From Victivallales bacterium (GTDB lineage: Bacteria; Verrucomicrobiota; Lentisphaeria; Oligosphaerales; Lenti-02), in the NCBI GenBank assembly GCA_018648945.1, contig JABGQJ010000139.1, positions 1 to 13,881 on the forward strand: a stretch of DNA of 13,881 nucleotides. Reading direction: 5' to 3'. Below are positions 1 to 7,472 of the stretch, piece after piece (position 1 is the stretch's first letter; each line of letters begins with the position of its first letter). The notes beneath the pieces were generated by a model, which worked only from the letters and a program-made list of their open reading frames with translations, was not told the DNA's origin and ran no database searches. The translations under genes were made by a program, and so were the position numbers.

Positions 1-596
1 CCACCAAGATCGAAGGCAAGTGGCTTGCCTGCGGGCGGTCTCTGGGCAAGAAACTGAAGGAACAGTACGAGCCCGGCAAGGGCGTCATGCTCACCTTTGG
101 CGACCAGCATGTGGGCGCGAACAACCGTGATCTGGTCAACGGTCTGCGCGAAGCGCTTGGCGACAAGCTCCCCCTGGTTGGCGCGGCGGCGGGCACGAGT
201 GGTGCCAAGGAGATCGTGGCAGGCAAGATCGTCACCGCCACCAATGTTGTCATTCTGCTCAAGGGCGATTTCCACGTGCGCTCGATGATGCGCGGCGCGG
301 GCGACAAGAAGGAGTTCCTGCTCCGCACGACCGAGGCCTTCGGAGCGGTCTTCGACGCCAAGCAGAACGCCCTGCTGACCCTCGTCTTCGACTGTGGTGG
401 ACGGCGAGGCGTGCTCTTCGACCAGAAGCGTCTGGCCGAGGAATACGGGGTCATGAAGACGTTTGCGGGCGATTCCCCACTCTTCGGCCTGTACGGCGGC
501 GGGGAAGTGGGTTGCGCCAAGCTGGGTGCCACCCCCACGGGGGTGGGCTACCACGTCTCAGTGGCCGCCCTTCTACCAGGCGCGGCACCCGAATGA
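1..596 (+). CDS. FIST domain protein, 3' part (5' end outside window)
   Basis: The reading frame is open from base 3 and ends at TGA 594-596, giving 197 visible residues with no start in the window. The first third resembles the end of a FIST_N domain: a GVMLTFGD strand, then a helix leading to LPLVGAAAGTSG. The rest resembles FIST_C, with LLTLVFDCGGRRG, then a FGLYGGGEVGC segment (the usual glycine-rich F-x-x-x-GE-[IV]G signature), ending in VSVAALLP. FIST proteins are ligand-binding sensory modules of poorly known specificity, often linked to signal transduction. Whether this one is exported cannot be seen. The frame reopens directly after the stop and continues into the LamG domain of the next gene, so the two may be one gene interrupted by a stop. 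Family assignment is by recognition of conserved blocks. Confidence 0.72.
   Translation, partial: TKIEGKWLACGRSLGKKLKEQYEPGKGVMLTFGDQHVGANNRDLVNGLREALGDKLPLVGAAAGTSGAKEIVAGKIVTATNVVILLKGDFHVRSMMRGAGDKKEFLLRTTEAFGAVFDAKQNALLTLVFDCGGRRGVLFDQKRLAEEYGVMKTFAGDSPLFGLYGGGEVGCAKLGATPTGVGYHVSVAALLPGAAPE
529..546. other. Perfect GC hairpin inside the FIST coding sequence
   Basis: CCACCCCC at 529-536 pairs perfectly with GGGGGTGG at 539-546 across a 2-base loop. It lies inside codons that fit the FIST_C tail, so it is probably incidental. It is recorded because runs of G and C like this, and those at 605-609 and 649-653, are prone to sequencing errors, and they lie close to the suspicious in-frame stop at 594-596. 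Confidence 0.5.
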
Positions 597-734
597 AGGG
601 CACCGGGGGCCACCCGCTGGCCGGCGTGGCGTCCGCAAACAGGCAACTGGGGGCTCAGTGCGCCCGGAACATTTGCCCAGCTTGACCCGCAGGCCACGGC
701 CTTTGCGCTCGCGCCTGCCGCCGAGTGGCGCAAT
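597..734 (+). other. In-frame 5' extension of the HzsA-like gene, without a start codon
   Basis: This stretch is open in the same frame as both neighbours. It contains no ATG, GTG, TTG or CTG codon in that frame. Its translation aligns with the start of the second LamG repeat of the downstream protein: W-R-P-Q-T-G-N-W here against W-Q-K-V-G-G-T-W there, followed in both by a beta strand running into the GDEGFM or GAEGFM block. It is therefore genuine domain sequence rather than spacer. The ATG at 593-595, in an ATGA overlap with the FIST stop, opens another frame that closes after 30 codons and encodes no signal peptide. Confidence 0.6.
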
Positions 735-3700
735 GTGGAGTTCCGCCTGGAAGCGCGCAAGCGAGCGGGTGACGAGGGCTTCATGATCCTCTTCCGGGCT
801 CGCGACATGGACCACTTCTACTGGTGGAACGTGGGCGGCTGGCGCAACAAAGTGCACGGCATCGAGAAGGAAGTGGGCGGCAAGCGGATCGTCGTTCACC
901 GGGCGGACGGCGGCGTGGCCAGCAATGTCTGGCACCGCCTGCGCATCCGGGCCGAGGGGCAGCGCATCCGCTGCTATCTGAACGAGAAGCTGGTCCACGA
1001 ATGGACCGACACGGACGACGCCCTCGCCCTCGGCGGCATCGGCTTGGGTACCTGGCGCACCGCCGCCGAGTACCGCAACCTGACCGTGACCGATCTGGAT
1101 TCCGGCCGGGCCCTCCTGCAGTCCCCGCCGGTCGATCCCACTGCCGAGTGGCGCTGGGGCACGCGCCGACCTCTCGACTTTGCCGATTGGCAGAAGGTGG
1201 GTGGCACCTGGGAACGGACCCCCGAAGGCGGCATGCGACAGACCACCGTGGATACCAACTGCCGCCTGATCGCCCCCAAGCTGGACTGCGCCGACTACGC
1301 CTTTGAGGTCGAAGGGAAGAAACTGGCCGGGGCAGAGGGCTTCATGGTCATCGTCCGCGCCCAAAGCCCCAGCACCTTCAACTGGTGGAATGTGGGCGGT
1401 TGGGCCAATGCGCAGCACGGTATCGAGCGCAAGGGAGGCCCCGGCAACCAGATCCTCCGCCAGATTCCGGGTGCCGTGGAGACGGGCCGTTGGTATCGTC
1501 TGCGCGTGGAGGTCGTAGAGGACCACATCCGTTGCTGGCTTGACGGCAAGCTGGTGCAGGAGGCCCACGACCCGAGTTTCCGCAACGGCACCGTCGGGCT
1601 GGCCACCTGGCGGACCAAAGCCGAATACCGCAACCCCGTACTGATCCCCGCTGGTGGCTCGACGGAGGGTCTGGCCGGGCTCTACGAGCGCGCCCCCAAC
1701 TTCGCTACCACCGCCGCCTCCCTGGCCAAGGCCCTGATCCGTTCCGGCGAGCGGCATGCCATCACCCCTTGGCAGACTGGTGGCGCCGTGACTATCACCG
1801 ACCTCCAACCCGTAGTCGGGGATGGCTGGCAAGAACTGAAGGGAGAACCCCGAGGGTGGCTGCACCGTCGTCTGCGTCTGCCCAAGGCTGGCGAACTGCG
1901 GCTGACCTCGTCTGCCAAGGCCACAGTCTGGCTGAACGGCTTCCTGGCAGGAGTGACGAGCAACGGGCAGGCCCTGCCCCTCCGGCTTGGGCAAGGCGGT
2001 AACAACGTTCTGCTCCAAGTACCACCCGGCCCCATATCGCTCAGTCTCACGGAGTCCCTGACCGACACCACATTAACGAGAGCACTGCGCCGGGACTTCC
2101 CGCAGGAGGCACTGCTCGTGTCCCGCAGTCTCGGTGGTGAAGCCCAGTTGGCTGCATGGTTGCGGCAGGGCGACGAGGCAGTCGCAGAAGCGGCAAGGCG
2201 AAGCGCTATCCTGCCCGGACTCCGCGCCCGATTGGCGAGGCTGGACCAGGCCAAGACGCCCGCCAGTGACGCCCACTGGCTGCAATTCCTCCTGGATGCC
2301 GAGACCGCCCTGCGCGATCACCTGCGGGAACGCTGCCCTCCCCTCGCCTTCATCGAGCGCCCCGTTGGTGGTCTCCAGGGGACCAGCGCCACCATGTTCG
2401 CCCGCCGTACACCCGCCGGATCGGCCATCCGCGTGCTCGATCCCGGCTCCGGGGAGGCGCGCACCATCTTCTCGACCAAGGCCGGCTTCATCATGGACCT
2501 CTGCCCAAGCTGGGACGGTCAGCGCCTGCTGATGAGCTACAAGGAGAAGGTCGATCAGCCCTATCACGTCTGGGAGATCCGGGCCGACGGCACCGGGCTG
2601 CGCCAGATCACCAAGGGCCCCTACCACGACTTCAACCCTGTGGAACTGCCCGACGGACGCATCTGCTTCTCCTCCTCCCGCGTCGAGGCCTACTCCATGT
2701 GCCAGAACTACCTGGCCTGCGCGCTGCATGTCTGCAATGCCGATGGCAGCGACCTGCACCGCATCGACTTCACCACCCTCTGCACCAACGCCCCCGCCGT
2801 CATGCCCGATGGCTCGCTCATCGCCACGCGCTGGGAATATCAGGACAAGTCCATCTTCTCTTGGCAGGGGCTCTGGACCGTGAACCCGAACGGCCGCAGC
2901 CTCAAGCTCTGGTACGGCAACACCATCACCGTGCCCAACTCCCTGTACGGGGCGAAACCCATTCCCGGCACTTCCCATCAGGTCGTCATGACCATGACCG
3001 CGCACCACTACCCGCCTATCGGAGACCTCGCCCTCATCGACCGGCGACACGGAGTGGAGGAGCCAGCCGCCATGCGCCAACTCACCTTCGCCACCCAGTA
3101 CCGGCCAACCAAAGGCAAGGACTTCAGGGATAAGAACTGGGGACCCGGCGACCGCTTCTACCCCTGGGCCTACTGCGATCCCTGGCCGCTGGCGAGCGAT
3201 CTGTTCGTCGCATCCTACGGTGGCGGCAACGACGGCAGCCACCAATTCCGGCTTTGCCTGCTGACGGATGCTGGCCTGCAACGGACCCTCTACGAGGAGC
3301 CGGGGAAGTCCTTCTACTCCCCCGTTCCCCTGGCCCCCCGACCCCGTCCCTGTGCGATTCCGGGTCGGCCTGCCACCGGCAATGGCGAAGGCACGTTCCT
3401 GGTGAAGGACATCTACCGGGGGCTCCGCCGCCAGGGAGTGAAGCCGGGCCAAGTACGGCGGCTACGGGTCATGGAAGTCCTGCCCAAGAAGTACAACACC
3501 GAAGGCGTCCGCTACCGGGATCACTACCCGGTCATCGGCCACGGCTCCTACTACGTGAAGCGCATCCTCGGCAGTGTGCCGGTCCGTCCCGATGGCTCCG
3601 TCCACTTCCGTGCCCCGGCCAACAAGGAACTGTATTTCATCGCCCTCGACGTGGCGGGCAAGGAAGTCCAGCGTATGGGTTCGGTCACCCAGATCACCCC

Positions 3701-4580
3701 CGGCGAGGAGGTCTCCTGCATCGGTTGCCACGAGAGCCGACTGAGCGCTCCTCCCCTGGCCCTGCGTCCCTTGCACGACCTGCCCAAGCCCGATTCCCTC
3801 GCCCCGCCCAAGTGGGGGGACGGCGGTCCCGTCGCAGTGGATTTCGTACGCCACGTGCAGCCAGTCCTGGATCGCCACTGCATCAAGTGCCATTCCGGCC
3901 CCAAGCCAAAGGCGAAGCTGGACCTTTCCGGTGACCGCACCCGCATGTTCAACATGGCCTACACGAATCTGACGCTACGGAACCTGGTGGACTACTACTA
4001 CATCAACCCCGGTCCCACCGGGGTCTTCCCTGCCATGAAGACCGGCTCGCAGGTGAGCAAGCTCACCGAACAAATCGAGACCGGCCACGGCAAGGCCCAG
4101 CTCAGCGACCCCGAACGCCGCGCCATCTACGCCTGGATCGATGCGGACGCCCCCTACTACTCCACCTGGGAGATGTCCCGCCCCCATTGGCTCGGCGGCC
4201 GCGACACCTGGACCAAGGCCCCAGGTGCCACCCCCCAGTCCTGGTTTGCAGAAGTGCTGGCAGTCATCAAGGCTCGCAAGATCCCCGCGCCCGGCATTGT
4301 CAACTACTACACCGGCAACAACACCTGGAGCCTGGACCAGGTCCTCATCAACTACACCCACCCCGAGTGGAGCGCGCTCCTCCTCGGCAACCTGAGCGAA
4401 GCCGCAGGCGGTCACGCCCCCGTAGACGCCGCCATCTTCCCCAGCAAAACCGCTCCCGACTACCAACGCCTCCTCAAGGCCATCCAGCTGGGGGCTGCCG
4501 CCCTTCAAGCCCGCCCCCGCATGGACATGCCCAACGCCAAGCCTATCCCCCAAACCCGCGACTTCGGCCGCGTGTTCTGA
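735..4580 (+). CDS. HzsA-like protein: two LamG-like domains, PD40 propeller, two heme c motifs
   Basis: The product is 1281 residues if counted from GTG 735, the first usable start, but that start cuts through the first domain. Two LamG/concanavalin-like domains come first (about 1-120 and 145-310). Each has a WWNVGGW motif (30-36 and 217-223) like those attached to some GH51 arabinofuranosidases. A galactose-binding-like beta-sandwich lies near 330-450. A TolB/PD40-type propeller follows, about 560-860 (DLCPSWDG, ADGTGLRQIT, ELPDGRICFSS). Next is a region like the middle domain of hydrazine synthase alpha (DIYRGL near 890) with a heme c motif CIGCH at 995-999. A second motif, CIKCH, is at 1049-1053. 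HzsA-like proteins are common in PVC genomes outside anammox bacteria and their function there is unknown. Heme attachment implies export, yet no signal peptide is visible. Transcription converges with the amidohydrolase gene 2 bp away. Confidence 0.8.
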   Translation: MEFRLEARKRAGDEGFMILFRARDMDHFYWWNVGGWRNKVHGIEKEVGGKRIVVHRADGGVASNVWHRLRIRAEGQRIRCYLNEKLVHEWTDTDDALALGGIGLGTWRTAAEYRNLTVTDLDSGRALLQSPPVDPTAEWRWGTRRPLDFADWQKVGGTWERTPEGGMRQTTVDTNCRLIAPKLDCADYAFEVEGKKLAGAEGFMVIVRAQSPSTFNWWNVGGWANAQHGIERKGGPGNQILRQIPGAVETGRWYRLRVEVVEDHIRCWLDGKLVQEAHDPSFRNGTVGLATWRTKAEYRNPVLIPAGGSTEGLAGLYERAPNFATTAASLAKALIRSGERHAITPWQTGGAVTITDLQPVVGDGWQELKGEPRGWLHRRLRLPKAGELRLTSSAKATVWLNGFLAGVTSNGQALPLRLGQGGNNVLLQVPPGPISLSLTESLTDTTLTRALRRDFPQEALLVSRSLGGEAQLAAWLRQGDEAVAEAARRSAILPGLRARLARLDQAKTPASDAHWLQFLLDAETALRDHLRERCPPLAFIERPVGGLQGTSATMFARRTPAGSAIRVLDPGSGEARTIFSTKAGFIMDLCPSWDGQRLLMSYKEKVDQPYHVWEIRADGTGLRQITKGPYHDFNPVELPDGRICFSSSRVEAYSMCQNYLACALHVCNADGSDLHRIDFTTLCTNAPAVMPDGSLIATRWEYQDKSIFSWQGLWTVNPNGRSLKLWYGNTITVPNSLYGAKPIPGTSHQVVMTMTAHHYPPIGDLALIDRRHGVEEPAAMRQLTFATQYRPTKGKDFRDKNWGPGDRFYPWAYCDPWPLASDLFVASYGGGNDGSHQFRLCLLTDAGLQRTLYEEPGKSFYSPVPLAPRPRPCAIPGRPATGNGEGTFLVKDIYRGLRRQGVKPGQVRRLRVMEVLPKKYNTEGVRYRDHYPVIGHGSYYVKRILGSVPVRPDGSVHFRAPANKELYFIALDVAGKEVQRMGSVTQITPGEEVSCIGCHESRLSAPPLALRPLHDLPKPDSLAPPKWGDGGPVAVDFVRHVQPVLDRHCIKCHSGPKPKAKLDLSGDRTRMFNMAYTNLTLRNLVDYYYINPGPTGVFPAMKTGSQVSKLTEQIETGHGKAQLSDPERRAIYAWIDADAPYYSTWEMSRPHWLGGRDTWTKAPGATPQSWFAEVLAVIKARKIPAPGIVNYYTGNNTWSLDQVLINYTHPEWSALLLGNLSEAAGGHAPVDAAIFPSKTAPDYQRLLKAIQLGAAALQARPRMDMPNAKPIPQTRDFGRVF

Positions 4581-4582
4581 CT

Positions 4583-5458
4583 CTACTCCAGCTCAAGCAG
4601 GCGGATGGCGTTGTCCTTGGCGACCTTGTGGAAGACGGCAGAGGTGATCTTGCCCTGGGCCAGGAGATCCCGGAGGAACGCAGCCAGCGGGAGTTCCTGC
4701 TCGAAGGAGCAGACGTCGGTGCCGAACATCAGGCGATCCTGGAATTCGTTCAGGAAGCGCACGGCGTAGTCGGGATCACGCATCAGCGCATTCGCACCGC
4801 TGCCAGCGGAGAGGTCGCCGTAGAGAGTGCCGTATTCGCGGAAGAGCCGGGGAACCACGCCCTCCTCGCGCACCGGATGGCTGGGATAGCCGCTGCGGTG
4901 GCCAGGCGGATCAAGCGCCGCGATTTCCGCCCAGAACTCGGGACCGTGTCCGAAGAACTTGAGCCGGGGGAAGCGCTGCAGACATTCCTCAAACTGGGCC
5001 ATGCCGGGATCGGCGTAGAGCCCGTAGGTGCCGCCAATGCGGTCGGATGTGTCGAAGGTCACCGGCAGTTCCAGGGCTTCCGCATGGGCGAAGAGGTTGA
5101 GGACGAGCGGGTGGTTGAAGGGCAGGTTGGGCATGAACTCCCCCACCCCCTTGCAGCCCTTCTCCTTGTAGTGGCGCAACCAGATGTCGAGAGGAGCATC
5201 CGGGGAATTGCGGATGCCGCGTGGATCGATGTTGCAGAAGGGGATGATGCGCCCGTCGGTCTGCTCGGCCATCTCGAGGATATCCTCGTTGGCCTGCGGC
5301 AGGTAGACCTCAGGGCCGATCAGGGGCAGGACGACGCCCCGCTCCACGCCGAGCTCGTCCCAGCGGGTCAGCAATTGGTCGACCTGGCAGAACGTAGTGC
5401 GCCCATCCTGGGGCGGTCCGGGCAGACGGTAGGCATGGGCATGGACATCGATAAACAC
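4583..5458 (-). CDS. Amidohydrolase-2 family metal-dependent hydrolase
   Basis: The product is 291 residues and begins at GTG 5458, preceded by GGGAGG 8 bases upstream. It has the TIM-barrel amidohydrolase-2 layout (decarboxylase or lactone-hydrolase type): an N-terminal metal-binding H-A-H at residues 6-8, KGVGEF with E107, FFGHGPEFW with H171, and a terminal MFGTD with catalytic-type D248. The strand that normally carries a metal-ligand His (LPVxxH) reads LPVTFDTS here, with Asp at 136. No signal peptide is seen, so it is probably cytoplasmic. The substrate cannot be inferred. It is the last gene of a minus-strand cluster, 21 bp after the DUF4159 gene, and ends 2 bp from the end of the convergent HzsA-like gene. 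No terminator fits in that gap. Confidence 0.85.
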   Translation of the reverse strand: MFIDVHAHAYRLPGPPQDGRTTFCQVDQLLTRWDELGVERGVVLPLIGPEVYLPQANEDILEMAEQTDGRIIPFCNIDPRGIRNSPDAPLDIWLRHYKEKGCKGVGEFMPNLPFNHPLVLNLFAHAEALELPVTFDTSDRIGGTYGLYADPGMAQFEECLQRFPRLKFFGHGPEFWAEIAALDPPGHRSGYPSHPVREEGVVPRLFREYGTLYGDLSAGSGANALMRDPDYAVRFLNEFQDRLMFGTDVCSFEQELPLAAFLRDLLAQGKITSAVFHKVAKDNAIRLLELE

Positions 5459-5466
5459 GGGGGAAT

Positions 5467-5472
5467 CCTCCC
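5467..5472 (-). promoter_or_regulatory. Shine-Dalgarno GGGAGG deciding the GTG start
   Basis: On the minus strand GGGAGG lies 8 bases before GTG 5458. That GTG opens the M-F-I-D-V-H-A-H sequence of the amidohydrolase, so the non-ATG start is well supported. Confidence 0.6.
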
Positions 5473-5479
5473 TGCAGCG

Positions 5480-6475
5480 TCAATGAGTCAGTGCGTGAAC
5501 CAGGATATTCGTACCGAGACGGGTGTAGAACACATGGGCGAAGTCGCTGATGTCGCGACTGCCATAGTAGCGGAAGACACGCCAGCGTTCGCCGGGCTCC
5601 TCGGCCCAGGCCGGGAGGGCCTGCTTCTGGCAGTAGATCACGTCCTTGCCCCCGTCCTCGCGAGTGGCCTCAAATCGGGCGCCACTGTAAGCGGCAGTCT
5701 TTAGGGTCTCGGAGAGCCCCTCCGTGCCCTCGCGGATGCGGAACCGGATATTGGTCCGCCAGCCGCCCAACGAGTTCTTGCCCCAGCCCATGGCAATGAT
5801 CGGCGAGGCCAGAACCGCAATGCGGCCCTTCACATGCAACGCGACCATGGCATAGGTACCGTCCGGCCACTTCTCGTTGATCACGAACTCCCGCACCGTG
5901 TCGGGCAGAATGGAGGGGTCGGGCAACCCCTGGTAGAAACTGCGGTAGAGGGAGTGGGACCGCTTCAGGGGACGGAACGTCTGATTGGGGAAGACCTGGC
6001 TGAACGACTCCTTGAGCTTGGGATCGGCATCCCAGTCGGCAAAGCTATGGTGTTGGCCAAGTTCCGCCTTCTCCCGCAGGAATTCCGCATTGATCCCCCC
6101 GTCCACGAACAGGAAGCCGCCGCGTTCCAGATACTTCTTCAGATTGCTGCGCTCCAAAGCGGAAAGGGTCCAATCCGCGCGGTCGGCGAAGTTGGCGTAG
6201 ATGAACGGGTACTGGAAGATCCGCTCATCTTCGAAGTTGACCAGAACAACCGGTTCGGGAACCACATTCACGGTCGTCTTCTCGCCCACGTGCTTCAGCA
6301 GCGAAGGCAGGGCCGCGCCATAGCGACGCATGACCGCTCGCCCGGAAACCAGGCGAGCGATGCGCACTTCCGGACGGTCAGGGATCTGCGGGGCAGCGGG
6401 CTGTTCCTTGTCAGCAGCAAAGCCGACGGCAGCAAGCAGCACAGAGGCGACGGTAAGGCGGAGATAGCTAGGCAA
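5480..6475 (-). CDS. Exported DUF4159 domain protein
   Basis: The product is 331 residues from TTG 6475. This start is preferred because GGAGG stands 6 bases before it and because it places a clean signal peptide at the N-terminus: PSYLR, then a hydrophobic core, ending GFAA before DKEQ. Longer in-frame extensions run back into the radical SAM gene. The DUF4159 signature is clear at about residues 89-128: YPFIYANF, then a helix ending in LKKYLERGGFLFVDGG. A second conserved block follows near IAVLASPIIAMGW. Members have a glutamine-amidotransferase-like fold and unknown function, and are common in planctomycetes and relatives. The C-terminal part, with FYTRLGTNILVHAL, is also typical. The start overlaps the 3' end of the activase gene by 8 bp, so the two are probably translationally coupled. 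Confidence 0.82.
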   Translation of the reverse strand: MPSYLRLTVASVLLAAVGFAADKEQPAAPQIPDRPEVRIARLVSGRAVMRRYGAALPSLLKHVGEKTTVNVVPEPVVLVNFEDERIFQYPFIYANFADRADWTLSALERSNLKKYLERGGFLFVDGGINAEFLREKAELGQHHSFADWDADPKLKESFSQVFPNQTFRPLKRSHSLYRSFYQGLPDPSILPDTVREFVINEKWPDGTYAMVALHVKGRIAVLASPIIAMGWGKNSLGGWRTNIRFRIREGTEGLSETLKTAAYSGARFEATREDGGKDVIYCQKQALPAWAEEPGERWRVFRYYGSRDISDFAHVFYTRLGTNILVHALTH

Positions 6476-7223
6476 CGGTTGCCTCCAGATGGTGGGCACG
6501 GAAGAGAGCCAGACGGGGGTTTCCTGGCTGCGCTTCGTCGTACTCGGGATGGAATGCAGCCCCGCACGCAGCATACTTGCCGCCTGCGGCGCGATTGTAG
6601 GGCAGGAGCTGGATCGGGGGATGGGCGGACAGGCTGGCAATATGCGCGGCCAGCAGATCCAGATTCGCCTCGGTGTCCGTGACGCCGGGAACGAGTGGGA
6701 TGCGGATCGTGAAGGGGGTGCCGGACGTGGCGAGGAGGTCGAGATTGGCCAGGATCAACTGGTTGTCCGCGCCGACTACGCGGCGGTGCAGCACCGCATC
6801 CATGATCTTGAGGTCGAAGTAGACGTGGTCCACCGCCGCCACCACCTGTGCGAACAGCGCCGCATCGCCGTACCCGGAGGTGTCCAGCAACACATGTACA
6901 GGGTCGAGATGCCGCAGCACTGCGAGGAGGAAGTCGGCCTGCATAAGCGGCTCGCCGCCCGAGAAGGTGATTCCCCCTTCGTTGCTCGCCAGAATCGGGA
7001 TCTGACGGTTCAGAAGCGCCGCGAGCTCCGCCGCCGTGTGCTCCTGCCCGACCATCCGGTCGCCAGCAGCACCATGGAGGATCTGTGGTTCGGGCAGCAG
7101 TCCTTCGGGATTGTGGCACCACGGGCAACGCAAGGGGCAGCCCTTCAGGAAAACGGTCGTGCGAATGCCCGGACCGTCCAGAAGCGCGAATTCCTTGATG
7201 TCGAATGTGATTCCAGTGCACAT
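6468..7223 (-). CDS. Radical SAM glycyl-radical-enzyme activase (PflA-like)
   Basis: The product is 251 residues from ATG 7223. A TTG 24 bases upstream would add eight residues but has no ribosome-binding site of its own, and the family usually begins close to a GIxFDIK block, present here as GITFDIK. The cluster motif CPLRCPWC gives C29, C33 and C36. GITFSGGEP at 84-92 is the SAM-binding motif, and DGPGIRTTVFLKGC is the activase signature. Such enzymes generate a glycyl radical on a partner enzyme. There is no extra ferredoxin-like cysteine insert after the CxxxCxxC, so the length and layout match PflA or YjjW more than the larger activases of choline or hydroxyphenylacetate lyases. No glycyl-radical enzyme is in the window. 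The gene overlaps the DUF4159 gene by 8 bp. Confidence 0.85.
   Translation of the reverse strand: MCTGITFDIKEFALLDGPGIRTTVFLKGCPLRCPWCHNPEGLLPEPQILHGAAGDRMVGQEHTAAELAALLNRQIPILASNEGGITFSGGEPLMQADFLLAVLRHLDPVHVLLDTSGYGDAALFAQVVAAVDHVYFDLKIMDAVLHRRVVGADNQLILANLDLLATSGTPFTIRIPLVPGVTDTEANLDLLAAHIASLSAHPPIQLLPYNRAAGGKYAACGAAFHPEYDEAQPGNPRLALFRAHHLEATVA
6482..6486 (-). promoter_or_regulatory. Shine-Dalgarno GGAGG for the TTG start of the DUF4159 gene
   Basis: GGAGG on the minus strand lies 6 bases ahead of TTG 6475. The site sits inside the last codons of the radical SAM gene, which supports an overlapping and coupled start. Confidence 0.6.
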
Positions 7224-7383
7224 AGGACAGAGAGCTTCCTCTCTCAAGAGCGAAAAATCAAGCCCAATCCAGACGAACGCGCAATGGCTCAGTCACGGGT
7301 GGAGGTCTCTCTCGGCGGGTGAGCGAGGCACTGGTCTCCACACCTATCCCCGATCGGTGGTTGGCGCGCCAGCGGCGGCGGTC
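7224..7383. other. Intergenic spacer between activase and glycosyltransferase
   Basis: No gene is supported here. The minus strand just ahead of ATG 7223 has a purine run (GAGAGAGGAAG) about 14 bases from the start, farther than usual for a Shine-Dalgarno site. No convincing promoter hexamers were found. It is unclear whether the activase is transcribed from here or by read-through from the glycosyltransferase gene. Confidence 0.4.
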
Positions 7384-7472
7384 GCGTTGGGGAGCGGCAC
7401 TCCGCTCTCCAACGCACTCACTGTGGGGTCCGGGGAGACGAGTCTCCCCGGCGGGGTGCGGGGCTGGCCCCG
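7384..7472. repeat. Cluster of three GC-rich hairpins at the 3' end of the glycosyltransferase gene
   Basis: Three consecutive inverted repeats are visible. The stem at 7384-7397/7402-7415 is 14 bp with one G-T mismatch and loop CACT. CCGGGGAGAC (7430-7439) pairs perfectly with GTCTCCCCGG (7442-7451). CGGGGC (7459-7464) pairs with GCCCCG (7467-7472). The first lies just past the glycosyltransferase stop and the other two are inside its last codons. The first could terminate glycosyltransferase transcription, but no T-run follows on that strand. The tandem arrangement looks more like a REP-type intergenic repeat that has grown into the gene end. Confidence 0.6.

Noticed and set aside
594..596. 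TGA recoded as an amino acid in this genome
   Set aside because: TGA ends other genes here, such as the HzsA-like gene at 4578-4580, so general recoding is not supported. A local read-through or sequence error remains possible.
573..2018. Long minus-strand open frame opposite the HzsA-like gene
   Set aside because: It lies antisense to well-conserved LamG coding sequence and reads as Gly/Pro/Ala-rich sequence without motifs. High GC makes such frames common.
2073..3452. 459-codon minus-strand open frame
   Set aside because: Antisense to the PD40 propeller region, no recognisable domain, so a GC-driven shadow.
4187..5704. 505-codon plus-strand open frame across the convergent gene ends
   Set aside because: It overlaps the end of the HzsA-like gene and all of the amidohydrolase gene in other frames, and its product is low-complexity Arg/Pro/His followed by an antisense translation.
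6476..6640. Longer N-terminus for the DUF4159 protein
   Set aside because: It would overlap the activase gene by more than 150 bp, has no ribosome site, and would bury the signal peptide. The TTG at 6475 has GGAGG and exposes it.
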